Source: Acholoe squamosa
Taxonomy: Eukaryota; Annelida; Polychaeta; Phyllodocida; Polynoidae
Assembly: GCA_949317995.1 (NCBI GenBank)
Contig: OX439039.1
Span: forward strand, 77,606,002 to 77,670,001
Direction of reading: 5' to 3'
Length of the DNA stretch: 64,000 nucleotides
Program-made: the position numbers and the translations under genes
Shown: positions 45,200 to 57,279 of the stretch, piece by piece
Layout of the letters: each line of letters begins with the position of its first letter
Position numbering within the stretch: position 1 is the first letter of the stretch
Notes under the pieces: generated by a model
Told to the model about the DNA's origin: nothing
What the model saw: only the letters and a program-made list of their open reading frames with translations
Database searches by the model: none

Positions 45200-45945
45200 G
45201 GCCTTAGATTTGATACAGCAGCAGCAACCACCGCGTATAGAGGAGCACTGCTCAGAGCATAGCACATGTCGTTTAGATGTTAGCATTTAGATGAACTAGC
45301 AGTGGCGCATTAGTACAGCATATTATAAAGGTGCAAATCTAGGCACTCTGTATTGTTATTTCTATTATAAGTCCTGGGTTTTGACTGTGCCAGTTTTGTA
45401 TAGGCGCTCGCAGGGGGATGCAGGGGTGCCAAAATAACTCTTAGGAAATGGAAGTATACTGTGCCTGTGATGCATTATGCATTGGAGATATCGTGCGGTT
45501 CCATAGAATGCATGCTAGAGAAAACCGACCCTTACCATGAAATAAGCACTGAGTTACAGTCACATACAGGTGCGACTTCTACATTTACAAGATTTTATGG
45601 TATGTTCTGCTTCATTTAGTAACACTATACATAGTAACGCCCAGATAGATTATACATCGAATATGTACCTCCAACAATGTATATAGACCATCATTGAGAT
45701 GCGCCATAATAAACTATACACCATATAGCATTATATTGTATTGAGGCTGAAACGCAATTATCTAATCCATACCAACGTTGCCTTTAAGCTCTGAAGATAC
45801 TAGAAAGGGGGTGGAGAATCTTGTTTTCGAAAGAGGCAGTCTCAAATTGTGTATTTGTTCTCGAAACACAAGAAATGACGGTTCTGGCTCTTTTGGGTCC
45901 TAGATGGAAATCTGCATTTCTCTAGACACTTTTTAAACACACTTC
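45200..45945. other. No gene recognised
   Basis: A GTGATGCATTATGCATTGGA fragment occurs near 45468. The rest is unique-looking and AT-rich. Confidence 0.4.
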
Positions 45946-45949
45946 CACA

Positions 45950-47680
45950 GGGCTCTGATGCAAGTCTACATTTTTCTATACTAGATTCACTGTGACAGGG
46001 GCCTGGTGCAAGTCTACATTTCTCTATACTAGATTCACTGTGACAGGGGTCTGGTGCAAGTCTACATTTCTCTATACTAGATTCACTGAGACAGGGGTCT
46101 GGTGCATGTCTACATTTCTCTATACTACATTCACTGTGACAGTGGTCTGGTGCATGTCTACATTTCTCTATACTAGATTCACTGTGACAGGGGCCTGGTG
46201 CAAGTCTACATTTCTCTATACTACATTCACTGTGACAGGGGCCTGGTGCATGTCTACATTTCTCTATACTAGATTCACTGTGACAGGGGTCTGGTGCATG
46301 TCTACATTTCTCTATACCAGATTCACTGTGACAGGGGTCTGGTGCAAGTCTACATCTATCTATACTAGATTCACTGTGACGGGTCTGGTGCAAGTCTACA
46401 TTTCTCTATACTAGTTTCACTGTAACAGGGGCCTGGTGCATGTCTACATTTCTCTATACTAGATTCACTGTGACAGGGGCCTGGTGCATGTCTACATTTC
46501 TCTATACTACATTCACTGTGACAGTGGTCTGGTGCATGTCTACATTTCTCTATACTAGATTCACTGTGACAGGGGCCTGGTGCAAGTCTACATTTCTCTA
46601 TACTACATTCACTGTGACAGGGGCCTGGTGCATGTCTACATTTCTCTATACTAGATTCACTGTGACAGGGGTCTGGTGCATGTCTACATTTCTCTATACC
46701 AGATTCACTGTGACAGGGGTCTGGTGCAAGTCTACATCTATCTATACTAGATTCACTGTGACGGGTCTGGTGCAAGTCTACATTTCTCTATACTAGTTTC
46801 ACTGTAACAGGGGCCTGGTGCATGTCTACATTTCTCTATACTAGATTCACTGTGACAGGGGCCTGGTGCATGTCTACATTTCTCTATACTACATTCACTG
46901 TGACAGTGGTCTGGTGCATGTCTACATTTCTCTATACTAGATTCACTGTGACAGGGGCCTGGTGCAAGTCTACATTTCTCTATACTAGATTCGCTGTGAC
47001 AGGGGCCTGGTGCAAGTCTACATTTCTCTATACTAGATTCACTGTGGCGGGCCTGGTGCATGTCTACATTTCTCTATACTAGATTCACTGTGCCAAGGGT
47101 CTGGTGCAAGTCTACATTCCTCTATACTAGATTCACTGTGACAGGGGTCTGGTGCAAGTCTACATCTATCTATACTAGTTTCAATGTGACAGGGGCCTGG
47201 TGCATGTCTACATCTATCTATACTAGTTTCAGTGTGATAGGGGCCTGGTGCATGTCTACATTTCTCTATACTAGATTCACTGTGACAGGGGCCTGGTGCA
47301 AGTCTACATTTCTCTATACTAGATTCACTGTGACAGGGGTCTGGTGCAAGTCTACATCTATCTATACTAGTTTCAATGTGACAGGGGCCTGGTGCAAATC
47401 TACATCTATCTATACTAGTTTCAATGTGACAGGGGCCTGGTGCATGTCTACATTTCTCTATACTACTCACAGTCAAACAAGGGCATGGTGCATGTCTACA
47501 TTTCTCTATACTTCTTACACTTTTTATAGGGGTGTGGTGCAAGTCGACATTTCCATATATACTTCTTAATTTGTTTCAGGGGCCTGGTGCATTTCTACAT
47601 TTCCATGTACTACTTACACTCTTACAGCTTGGTGCATCTCTGCATTTCCCTATACTTCTTACACTCTAACACTACATGGG
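45950..47680 (+). repeat. 48-bp minisatellite with higher-order duplication
   Basis: Unit: TCTATACTAGATTCACTGTG, ACAGGGGCCTGGTGCAAGTC, TACATTTC, about 35 copies. A 2-bp-shortened unit (TGTGACGGGTCTGG) occurs at about 46375 and again 382 bp later, and the blocks between are near-identical, so eight-unit blocks were duplicated. All frames are open because 48 is divisible by three. Confidence 0.97.
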
Positions 47681-47684
47681 CACG

Positions 47685-48060
47685 GTACATTGTAAGCAGG
47701 GCCACGTACTTTTTTTCTAAGTTAGACGTCCTAGTGGAGAGGATGGGAGAATAAATCTGATACAACTCCCAAAGAATAAGACGGTTTTCTACGACCTTTT
47801 CAACACTATAAGGACTGCGTATTTGCTATTTGTGTTGTTGTCTTGAGAGTAACTTGTCAGCCACTATTCCATTAGTCTTTCATTCGGACAACTGAAGCAT
47901 AGGGGTCCCCGCCATTTTTTATTTCGCTGTCTCTGACAAAAGTGAAAAAAAAACACTGATAAGATAATGTCACGCTGGCTACCCTGTCCTTAACACGTAC
48001 TGGGAGAAACTAGTTCTCATCATATCAACCGTTATCAATGTATGTGTCCCCAGAGCCAGC
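47685..48060. other. No gene recognised
   Basis: Unique-looking sequence. Confidence 0.4.
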
Positions 48061-48282
48061 TCCATTCACACTTGGAAGCATTAATGCATGAATATAGCCC
48101 CGTTACGTTACCCCGCATTGCTGCATTCGTGCATCAATAAAATCAAAGAGTATTTTGCATTTACACCAACCTTTCAGGGTTAAGGCGAGAGGGCGGATTA
48201 ATAAATGCGAAACAACACAAAAGAAAATGGATGCGGACTTTGTATGTTGTAACCATAAACTCATGATATAGCCAATGGGCAA

Positions 48283-48454
48283 CAGTGGCGGATCCAGGAT
48301 TTGGAAAAGGAGAGGGCGCCTCCCAAAGGAGCGGTTGCACCCGCTATCTTTGAGCAAATGTTAAGGTCCAAAATAAGCAAAAAAACTCTAAAGTACTAAC
48401 AAAATAAAAAGAAGGGGGCGAGCGCTCCCAGCACCTTATCTAAATCCGCCCATG
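48283..48454. mobile_element. CAGTGGCGGAT MITE, copy 3
   Basis: CAGTGGCGGATCCAGGATTT and ATCTAAATCCGCCCATG form the ends, with GAGGGCGCCTCCC and GGGGGCGAGCGCTCCC inside. Confidence 0.7.
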
Positions 48455-48559
48455 AAAAGGAAGGTGAGAAATGAGTGCCTGTCAGGTCTGTTAGAACTGC
48501 TGCTCCTTTTACTGTAGGGTTTAGCAGAGACACGTCGGACATTCACCTGATCTTCAACC

Positions 48560-48830
48560 CATTTGCCCCTTAAGGGCTGCTGATGCAAGACTGCATTGTA
48601 GATCACTATGGTGAATCAATAAAGTGTTTGTGAGTCCGCTTACCAGCATTACATTAGTTTATCAACATTAGTTTATATGTAGGGTTGCCATGATGCATAA
48701 CTGCAGCCCTGGTGAGTTACTCGCCAAGACTGCATTCATGCATCATGTCGACCCATGGGTATGATGCTTAATGCATTAGTATGATGCACTAATGCATCAA
48801 TGTGGCATTGGTGGCTCCTTAACCCATTCC
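48560..48830. repeat. GATGCAT fold-back repeat, copy 6
   Basis: Starts near CCCTTAAGGGCTGCTGATGC and ends near ATTGGTGGCTCCTTAA. Contains CTGGTGAGTTACTCGCCA and TTCATGCATCATG. Confidence 0.7.
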
Positions 48831-48834
48831 TGCT

Positions 48835-49175
48835 CACATGTATGATGCCTCCGGTGCGGTACACCCATAGGTTACTCGTCAGTGCTGCATTGGTACATTA
48901 AAGCAATGTCATCGCATTATTCCCCACTCGTTAAGGACTGCTTATGCAGGAGTGCATCATGCCTATTGGCCAGTATGATGCACCATTGGTGGCAAGTCAG
49001 ATTCTCAGCACTTCATTGGAGCATCATTCTGACCCCCCAGAATGTATCAACTATGTAGGGTCGGCATAATGCATGAATGTAGCCCTGGCGAGTAACTCAC
49101 CAGAGCTGCATTTATGCATCATGACGACCAATTGACATGATGCATTAACGCATCAGCAGCCTTCAAAGGTTTAAA
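48835..49175. repeat. GATGCAT fold-back repeat, copy 7
   Basis: GTTAAGGACTGCTTATGC at about 48930 and GCATCAGCAGCCTTCAAAGG at the right are inverted ends. Internal GCACTTCATTGGAGCATCAT and CCCTGGCGAGTAACTCACC match copy 5. Confidence 0.75.
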
Positions 49176-49394
49176 GCCTGTTTACAGCTAAAGATAGAAG
49201 GGATGGGATTTATATATAGCACAAGAGCTATACCCTGCCAGCCATGGGTGTACCTTGTTCTCAATTATGGCCACCTTTATATAGAAACATAGTGTGCCTA
49301 AATAACACCTAGGTCTTCCTCAATGTCCTCTTTGGGCATCCAGCCAACACCCCTCCTTACTCTGCCCTTTGATATCTGAATTCTGCCCAACGCA

Positions 49395-49585
49395 GTCCAT
49401 CACGCATGAAGGCAAGTCTACTGCATTTTAGCATCATGAGAGTGTATCATGGGAGTGTATCAATCCTAAAGAGCAGGTATGATGCATGAATGTAGCCCTG
49501 GCTGGTGTTGTCACCAGGTCTGCATTCATGCATCATGATGGCAACAGGGCATGATGTATTGATGCAGGGTGTGGCAGTAGAAGGG
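49395..49585. repeat. GATGCAT fold-back repeat, copy 8 (partial)
   Basis: GTATGATGCATGAATGTAGC, TGCATTCATGCATCATGATG and GGGCATGATGTATTGATGC. Confidence 0.6.
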
Positions 49586-49912
49586 TTGATGGACTCTATA
49601 TAAGGTAACAATTTGACATTTGCGTGCTGGACCTGCATGCTTGGTGTGTATCTGTCAAGGGCACCGTGGCTGTCGGCAGCTTTCCGCCATCCGCCTCTTT
49701 ATCGCTATTGCCTTCATGTGGTTCAGGTCACCGTTCCCACAGAATTGGCCAATTCTCACGAGTTGGCGACAATTCTATTAAAGGACCCCTCCCCGAAAAA
49801 AAATTAATGCATTAAAACTCCATGTAAAGTTATAAAACATGTAAAGTTTATATCAAGAACAACCCCAAAGGGGTTCCACTGATTAGTAGTTGATTTTGTG
49901 CTTCAAGAGGTA

Positions 49913-49947
49913 GTTGTGTTTGTGTTGTGTTCAAACACAAACACAAC
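49913..49947. other. Perfect 14-bp hairpin
   Basis: GTTGTGTTTGTGTT and AACACAAACACAAC flank a 7-base loop. No T-run or gene end accompanies it, so function is unknown. Confidence 0.7.
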
Positions 49948-50007
49948 CTGCATCTAGTGTAATGTGTTGAGAATCTAATTTATCGTCCAGGGGTTACCAA
50001 TAACTTA

Positions 50008-50200
50008 ACCCTTTAAGGGTTGCTGATGCATGAGTCTACAAGTCGGCATGATGCACCAATGAAGTGCTATCCAGCACTTCATTGGTGCATCATGCTGACC
50101 CTCCTGGCATAATGCACTAATGTAGCACTGGCGAGTTACTCGCTAGGGCTGCATTTATTTGTCATGTCAAACAATGGGCAAGATGCATTAATGCACTGGT
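50008..50200. repeat. GATGCAT fold-back repeat, copy 9 (well preserved)
   Basis: CCCTTTAAGGGTTGCTGATG start, GATGCACCAATGAAGTGC facing GCACTTCATTGGTGCATC across a 4-base loop, CTGGCGAGTTACTCGCTAG, and GGGCAAGATGCATTAATGC. Confidence 0.8.
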
Positions 50201-50394
50201 CAGTGGCTTGGATAGAGTGAGATGTAAGTACCCCATCATACTCCAATCCCCCTATCTGCTAAATATTGGTCTGCTGACTGTAGCTTGTTAGGTGACAACT
50301 GCCCATATAATGCTCCACTCCAGTCCTGTGTTTCATATTAATCTACAGGGCCTCACATAACCAATGACATCTCACAGTAGTTGCTCTTTATGTG

Positions 50395-50490
50395 AAATAG
50401 CATATTGATAATGCTGCTTTCAACACCTGCCTCTCTAAGGAGAACAAAGGACTCACAATCAGGAGGTACCCGGTTCAATTCCTACCAAGG
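50395..50490 (+). repeat. Weak tRNA-derived SINE-like fragment
   Basis: TAGCATATTGATAATGC (from about 50397) resembles an A box and GGTTCAATTCC (about 50473) matches a B box. The spacing is longer than in a tRNA and the stems are not intact. Confidence 0.3.
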
Positions 50491-50494
50491 ATAA

Positions 50495-51395
50495 ATAAGG
50501 ACACTGAAACCAGGAATGCATAAACTATTCAAGAATTACACAGACTGGCATAAGAAGTTGAATATTTGACTATCTGAAATCATTGAGTGTATGAAATAAT
50601 GGGTTTTTGTAATAAGGTGTCTGTAATTCTTTAAAGAGTTTATCAAGCAACTCAGCTGTAGGGCTTAATATTCCCTACAGCTGAGTAGTTTAATAAGTGC
50701 TACAAATGCAGGGCGACATAACCTTTACAATTTAGACTGTTTGTAACCCTTAATAAGGCATACGGTGTAGGGCTGATTAGTCACTGAATAAGTGGATCTG
50801 TGCCCATGGGGACCTTTGCGCAAATGTGATAACATTGATAACAGTAATACCTCGCGTATAAGATGCACATGTGAGTTTATGCTAAAACGATGAGGTACCC
50901 CTGTGCCAGATTCTGGATGGCAATTCATAAGTCAAACAATTATTATTACACTCTCAGCCGCAGTTGTAAATTGGCTATAAATACCGCTGCTTTGCATTCA
51001 GTACTAGGCCTATCTACTTCGGTTCATTGGTTTTATACCTACAGCAGCTACAACTGTATTCCAGAATAAGACGTTCTCTACTGTAAAACCCTAGTGGTGG
51101 GCTGACAGTGTAGGTATTAACTCTGTTTAGAAACATTTATGTTTGTTTTATTGATACTGTTGATGCAATTCCCAATATGATGTTGAGTTTTACCAGGAAA
51201 ACCTTTTCCTTGAAAGGGTTTTGTTTCAATGAAAGTATCATTCTCAGCATCAAACGACCATGTCATTCTGATCACTTCAATGAAAAAATTCCCTTATGAA
51301 TTAGCCCCCTGGTCATGCATACGTGCTATCGTAGAGTGGCAACAAAAAAGACGATATAAAAGCTCTGGCCAAACTCATGGGAGATGACCTCGAGA
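50495..51395. other. No gene recognised
   Basis: ACAGTAATACCTCGCGTATA at about 50839 resembles a short dispersed motif seen near 52.67 and 55.6 kb. Nothing else identified. Confidence 0.35.
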
Positions 51396-51399
51396 TGAA

Positions 51400-54290
51400 C
51401 CATTTATTTCTGACCAAATACGACTGACCACACATTTAAATAATTATCCTTTCACAATGCTTCGGAAATGCAAGAGTGTGTGCAATCCTAGTACTTGAAG
51501 AAATGCCGCCAAGAGTCATCATTTGAAGCTGTACAGAGCAGATAGAAATTTGGTTTATAATTTGTTGTGTGATTGGGCTGAAGTTAGTCCTTTGGGAGCT
51601 TGGCCAGCAGGTGGGGTCTTGACAGAGTGAGGGATGGCTGGTGTGGGTGCAAGAGGGTAAGCATCTTTTAAGAAGATACTCTAAGGGGACAGGGAGCATG
51701 GAAGGACAAACACAATTTTCCCATGGGAAAAACAATCAATGTGGTGGATGAAAGTACTTAAGATTAAAGACTTATTCTGGTGTTATCCCCTTTTTTTCTC
51801 TTTCTTCAGCTCATAATGTTGTTTGATACATATGGTTATTCATTTTATCATCTCGAAACAAAACCAATTTAAAAAATAAATGTGGCTGTGAAGTTAAGTC
51901 ACGCCTGAATACCCAGAAAATAATTCATACTTCAAAGTTATTTTCTAGTTGCCTTCTTGATTTTAGTCTTATTTTATGTGAGAAAGATACCTAACTGTTT
52001 AAAAATGAAAAAGAAATTAACCAATAGTGTCATGCTATCTTACTGTAAGACAGTTTCTTAAGGAGGTTGTCTTTTTCGTGCATCACCTATTGTTGGCTGT
52101 GTAGACAAGGTTCTGGGAAGGCAATGGGAGCTCTGGTCTGGGCAAGGGAGGGTAAGATTAAGGAGGAGAGGTTGCCTAATACAATGAGGAGAGCGGCAAG
52201 AGAGGAGAAAATGAATGAAAGAAAGATGAAAGCGGCAAGAAGAAGCAATGCTCACGAAGGAGGAAGAGGAAGGGAGAAGGCTGATGATGTGATGATAAGG
52301 CTGGACTGATTCCAAAACTATTTTGATCGTCAAGGCAGGTAAGAAAACATGTTGTTTATTGGCATTAGGGCATTCCACTGCAACAAAATATTTAGTGTAA
52401 TAAAGTATCTAATATCTAAATTTCAAAATAACAGCAGAATATGAAGTAGGACAATTATCTTGAACGTGCAGAAAGATCTCAGCAATGCCTACCCTATCAC
52501 CTTGCCTATAAGGTGCATCCCATGTACCTGGCACACTCTGATATCATCTCAGACCTATAAGGCGCACCAAGGACAAATGTTGATTGTTTTAGGACTGTTC
52601 CATAACATAACAACCCCGCCTATAAGCACGCTAATAATTAAATATACTTGCATATAAGGCATCGCTTATTCGCAAGGTATTAGTGTATGTTAACCTAAAG
52701 ACATCCACGTACCTTGAGGCGTCCACCCATTAAAATGACCATAATAATGGCTTTACTAACTAATTACAGTGCTAAATCATTGATGAACACTGAAATAACA
52801 AGAAATGCGGTTGTGACCGTGTAAAAAAACGCCTCCCGCTGTTAATGTCGGTATTCAGTAATTTTGTATTGTGAGACCTCATCACATGGGGCAAATGCAA
52901 TCATCATAGCACACTCCCGTACCGCTGCGCGGTACTGCCGCTACGCGGCGTGGGAGGCACTAAAAAAGCTTGTAGTGTTGATCCAGCAGCAAACCCCCTA
53001 CTGATGGCGATTATGTAGAATGGATGCCTCAAGGTATGTGGACGTCCTTAGGTCAAACTACCCTACGTTACGTAGCTAACAGATTGGTGACATTCTGTAC
53101 TACACTATAGATAGACAATACAGTCCACTGTGACCATTTGAGATTTGATAGTACGATTTTGAAGGCAATAGTGTGATCTTTCCCATATCCCTTTATGGAA
53201 AATATATGCTACCCTCGAAAAAATTCCCCAGTGAGGTGTGATTCATTTGCTTGATTCCACCAGAACTGGTTGTCCACACATTATCTAATTGCCATTTAAG
53301 CAACAGAGGCAATTAGGAGTAATCAATATCCCATTATTTGAGAAATAACATTAACTGAGTGCACAAGCCACACCTGTCTGTAGAACACACCCAATGTATC
53401 GCTGTGATGATTATTTGATACCTGCATGTTTATTGCCTACTGTAAGGTGAGAAAGACATTAACCTTAAATTTAAATTCCACAGTCAATCATGATGGCTTT
53501 TCAAGGTGGGTCTGTTTAAATTCGACATCACTATGATTGGCACCACCTGCAGAATCGCCAATGTTGAGGCCATCCATTATGGTATAACTGATAGTGCAAA
53601 ATGGGTTGAGGCTATCTGCTGCAGCAGTGGCTCTCTTGTCATACTCTATTCCCCTGAAGTATAAACCCTCAGGCTACCACTGTACAGGAATCAGCAAAGC
53701 ATAGTGGTAGTACACCATATTTACCTCCTACTATCCTCCTGTCACAGGAATAGTGAATGAAACTGGAAATATAACTCACTCTTAGAGCATAGGTTGCATT
53801 TTTGTAGTCTGTAATATACGTTGCTGAGTGACAATTTCAGGGTCATTCTTGTGTTTACTAATGCCATAGTATGGCGCTAGGTGTGTGTACTTCTTGACAT
53901 GACATCGCTCTCATGGTATTAAACATTTAAAACTGTACATTCTGTGCTGCCTGAACCAGACAATGCACTGTAACTGATCAGCACTACCCCCTCTCTATAG
54001 GGGAAACTGCAGTATCACCTTCCCTGATGAAAGTGACAATGGCCAAACTGCAATGTGGAGATTTTGGAGGTGATGAAAATTATTTACTTAACTATTCAAC
54101 TATAGACGGTGTAGAAAATGCAGTTAGCCACCTCTAAACCTACCCAGCCAACCTGAGGAATAATTCTATGATGGAGAACAGCAGTAAGGGCATCATGGGT
54201 TAATGATAATCACCCGGGCAGATTGAGGGAGATGTAAGATCAAATGCCTATCAGAGGCATTCCCGTGAAAGTGACAAAGATTAGAAAGAA
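51400..54290. repeat. Tandem segmental duplication, copy A
   Basis: Blocks at 51560-51780, 52040-52450, 53090-53290, 53560-54050 and 54200-54260 recur in the same order at 54440-54660, 54950-55570, 56630-56830, 57100-57260 plus 60040-60350, and 60480-60570. The copies are clearly diverged. Copy A carries its own insertion at 52689-53058. No intact gene is recognised in it. Confidence 0.85.
52689..53058. mobile_element. ~370-bp MITE present only in copy A
   Basis: TAACCTAAAGACATCCACGT with ACCTTGAGGCGTCCA at the left is the inverse of TGGATGCCTCAAGGTATGTG with GACGTCCTTAGGTCAA at the right. Copy B lacks this sequence at the matching position (about 56600-56625). The interior holds a branched palindrome (52914-52951). 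Confidence 0.75.
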
Positions 54291-55840
54291 AGGAATCTAA
54301 ATAATTTTTTTGAGTTTTATTTTCATGGAGTAAGGCCACTTTCATTATTTTTTTTGTCATTCGATAATCCTGGATTTTATAATCGCCTACAGTGTCAAAG
54401 TGAAGCCATACAGAGTGGAGACAAATTTGATTTATAATTTTGTCGTGTGATGGGGCTGAAGTTGTCCCATGGGAGCTTGGCCAGGTGGGGCCTTGACAGA
54501 GTGAGGGATTGCTGGCGTGGGTGTGCGAGGGTAAGTAGCTTTTAAGAAGATACTCTAAGGGGACAGGGAGCATGGAAGGACAAACACAATTTTCCCGTGG
54601 GATAACCAATCAACATGATGGACCAAAGGACTTAAGATTAAAGACATATTCAAGTTTTTTCCTTTTTTCCCCTTTTTTCCTATCTTAAGCTCATTATGTT
54701 GTCTAATGGTTAATAATTTTATTACCTCTAAACAAAAAGAAAAAGAAATGTGGCTGTGAAGGGAAGGCCAATGGACACCTGGAAATACCCAGACAATAAT
54801 TCATTCTTCAAGATTGATTCCTAATACCCCTATACTTTCTGAATTAAGTTATATTTTATTCAACTAGGACCTATTTAAAGATGAAATATCTTTAGAAATG
54901 GAGAGTGAGTTTTACCCTTAATGCCATGCTATCTTACCCTAGGACAGTTCAGTGGACAGGCCATCTTTTTCACGCATCATCTGAAAATAAGGAGATTATT
55001 GTTGGCTGTGTAGGCAAGGTTTTGGGAAAACAACAGAGCTCTGGTCTGAACAGGGGAGGGTATGATTAAGGAGGAAGGGTAGGTGAACACTGGAGGCTGT
55101 GGCACATCAGCCAAAGAAAGCACTAAGTAGGTGCCCTCTCACTGAAAAGCCACCTCCCTTTTTTTTAAATTAGTGGGTATTGCACAAGCAGGTACCTTAC
55201 TGTGTGACTCTCTTTTTAGTACTCTTGTTTTGAGTTGCTATATCATCTTCATTGAAAGGTAATTGTGCCTGACTGACATGAGTACTTCAAAAACTAGATT
55301 TTCAACGATTCTCCAGTGAGAATAAGTGGAGAGCTGAAAGCAGCAAGAAGAATCAACAAGGGGGAAGAGGAAAGGAGAAGGCTGATGATGTGATGATAAG
55401 GCTGAATCAATTCCAAAACTATTTTCATTGCTCAAGCAGGTAAGAAAATATGTTTATTGGCATCAAGGCATTCCACTGCATAGATAATGTAGTGTTATAA
55501 AATATCTAACACCTAAGATTTAAAATAACAGCAGAATATGAAGTAGGACAATTATCTTGAATGTACAGAAAGATCTCAGAAATGCAGACTGTATTACAGT
55601 AGTACCCTGTGCATAAGACACACTCTGAGGTCAGAGAAAAGCTATAAGGCTCATCTAAGGACTGTTTCTGAGCAGTCTAGTGCAATTCCAATGTAATTCT
55701 ACCCTGGCTATAAGGCATTTCTGGGAAGTTCTTAAAGGTGCAGTAGACCTCAGATTTGTGTATAAGCCGCACCCTAAATGCGAGTTTGGCTACCGTGCAT
55801 ATAAGGTGCTTCCATGTATTAGGCACACCCTGCATCTCTC

Positions 55841-56463
55841 TTCGACGATGTGTAGATGCAAGGTTAGGGCAGAATGGCGGATCAGCGACGGGTCAAGTTG
55901 TGATAGGACCTAGGGTGGGTAAGAGTGGAGGGCATCTTCTGCTATGGGGTGCCATCTGTGCAGTAATATCAAAATTAAAAGGTGGAGTTATGGACATTCT
56001 GACAGGCTTATTTCCTATCTATGTACTTTTAGAGAGCCTTTTAACAAAAAAAAGAAGATTTTTATATTAGGCTACCTGTTGAGACAAGGAGGGGGTTCGA
56101 GTGTATAGACCTGAGTTTGAAGGGAGCTTGTTCAGAAAAAAAACAGGGGGATGGGACAAAACAAAAGAGGAAAGCAAAAACGAGAGGAAAAAGGGAAAGA
56201 AGAAAAAACCGGGGTTTTGGGGCAGAGCTCTTTTTTCTAAATCTTCCATTGAACCACTTCTTCTAGGGCGATATTTGTAATAGGTGATATATTTCTTAAA
56301 AAAAGAAAAAAAAAAGAAGATTGTAGGTATGTATTAGCAAACCTAGTGTCCCGTAGGTGGCCTGATGTCATAGGGTAGGACGGAGACAATGCAAGTGCTA
56401 AAACAGCACTGACCGATGCTAGTCCCTCCTGCATGCCCCACCTTCCATCTACACGTCGTCGAA
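55841..56463. mobile_element. 623-bp inverted-repeat element present only in copy B
   Basis: TTCGACGATGTGTAGATG and CATCTACACGTCGTCGAA are inverted ends, extended by CAAGGT/ACCTTC. Copy A is continuous across the matching site near 52545. No transposase. Confidence 0.75.
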
Positions 56464-57279
56464 CAGATACCCAGCCATATCAGGTGCACCTGGGCCAAAT
56501 CTTGATTGTTTTATTGCTGTTCAATAGTGTAATAACCTAGCCTTAGGCTAGGAAGATCAGTTGTCCACCTCCGCATTATACGGCGTTGCTTACAATTCGT
56601 GTGAGGTAATCCTGTACATTGCTTACAGATTGCTGACATTTTCTATTATACTATGAATAGATAATACAGCCCACTGACTATTTTGAAATCTGATAGTGTG
56701 ATTCTGCAGGCAATGGTGTGATCTTTTCCATATACCTTTGTGGGAAACATATGCGGCACCTCAAAAAGTTTCTCATTGGGATGTGATTCTTTTGCTTAAT
56801 TCTATCTGTTCTGGTTGTCCACACAGTATCTGATTGCTATCGATTTCAGGAATAGGGGACAATTAGGAGCAATCCAATTTCCCACCCAATTAGACCAAAT
56901 GGAATAAGGACAGTAACCTTACGCTGGCATATAAGCTTGCCCACAGAACAAACCCAAGTTAGTTATACCTGCTTATTGCCTGAGGTGAGAAAGACACTTG
57001 GAGCATCTTAAATCTAGTTTCCACTGCGATTTTCAGGCAGTCATGAGGCTTTGAAGGTGGATCTGCTTAAATCCTAAATTGTCATTGCCACCACCTGCAG
57101 AATACTCTATGTTGAGGCCATCCATTATAACTGATAGGGGAAAATGAGTTGAGACCATATACATATACTCTGATGCCCTGAGGTATAAACCCACAGGCTA
57201 CCATCATACAGGAAGCAGCAATACATAGTGGTCAAACACTGTATAAACCTTCCACTATGTCCCTCTCACAGTCACCACG

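Noticed and set aside
45842..47569. Several long open frames on both strands with 16-residue repeats
   Set aside because: The unit is 48 bp, so every frame repeats in phase and stays open on both strands. This is expected of the minisatellite and not evidence of a protein.
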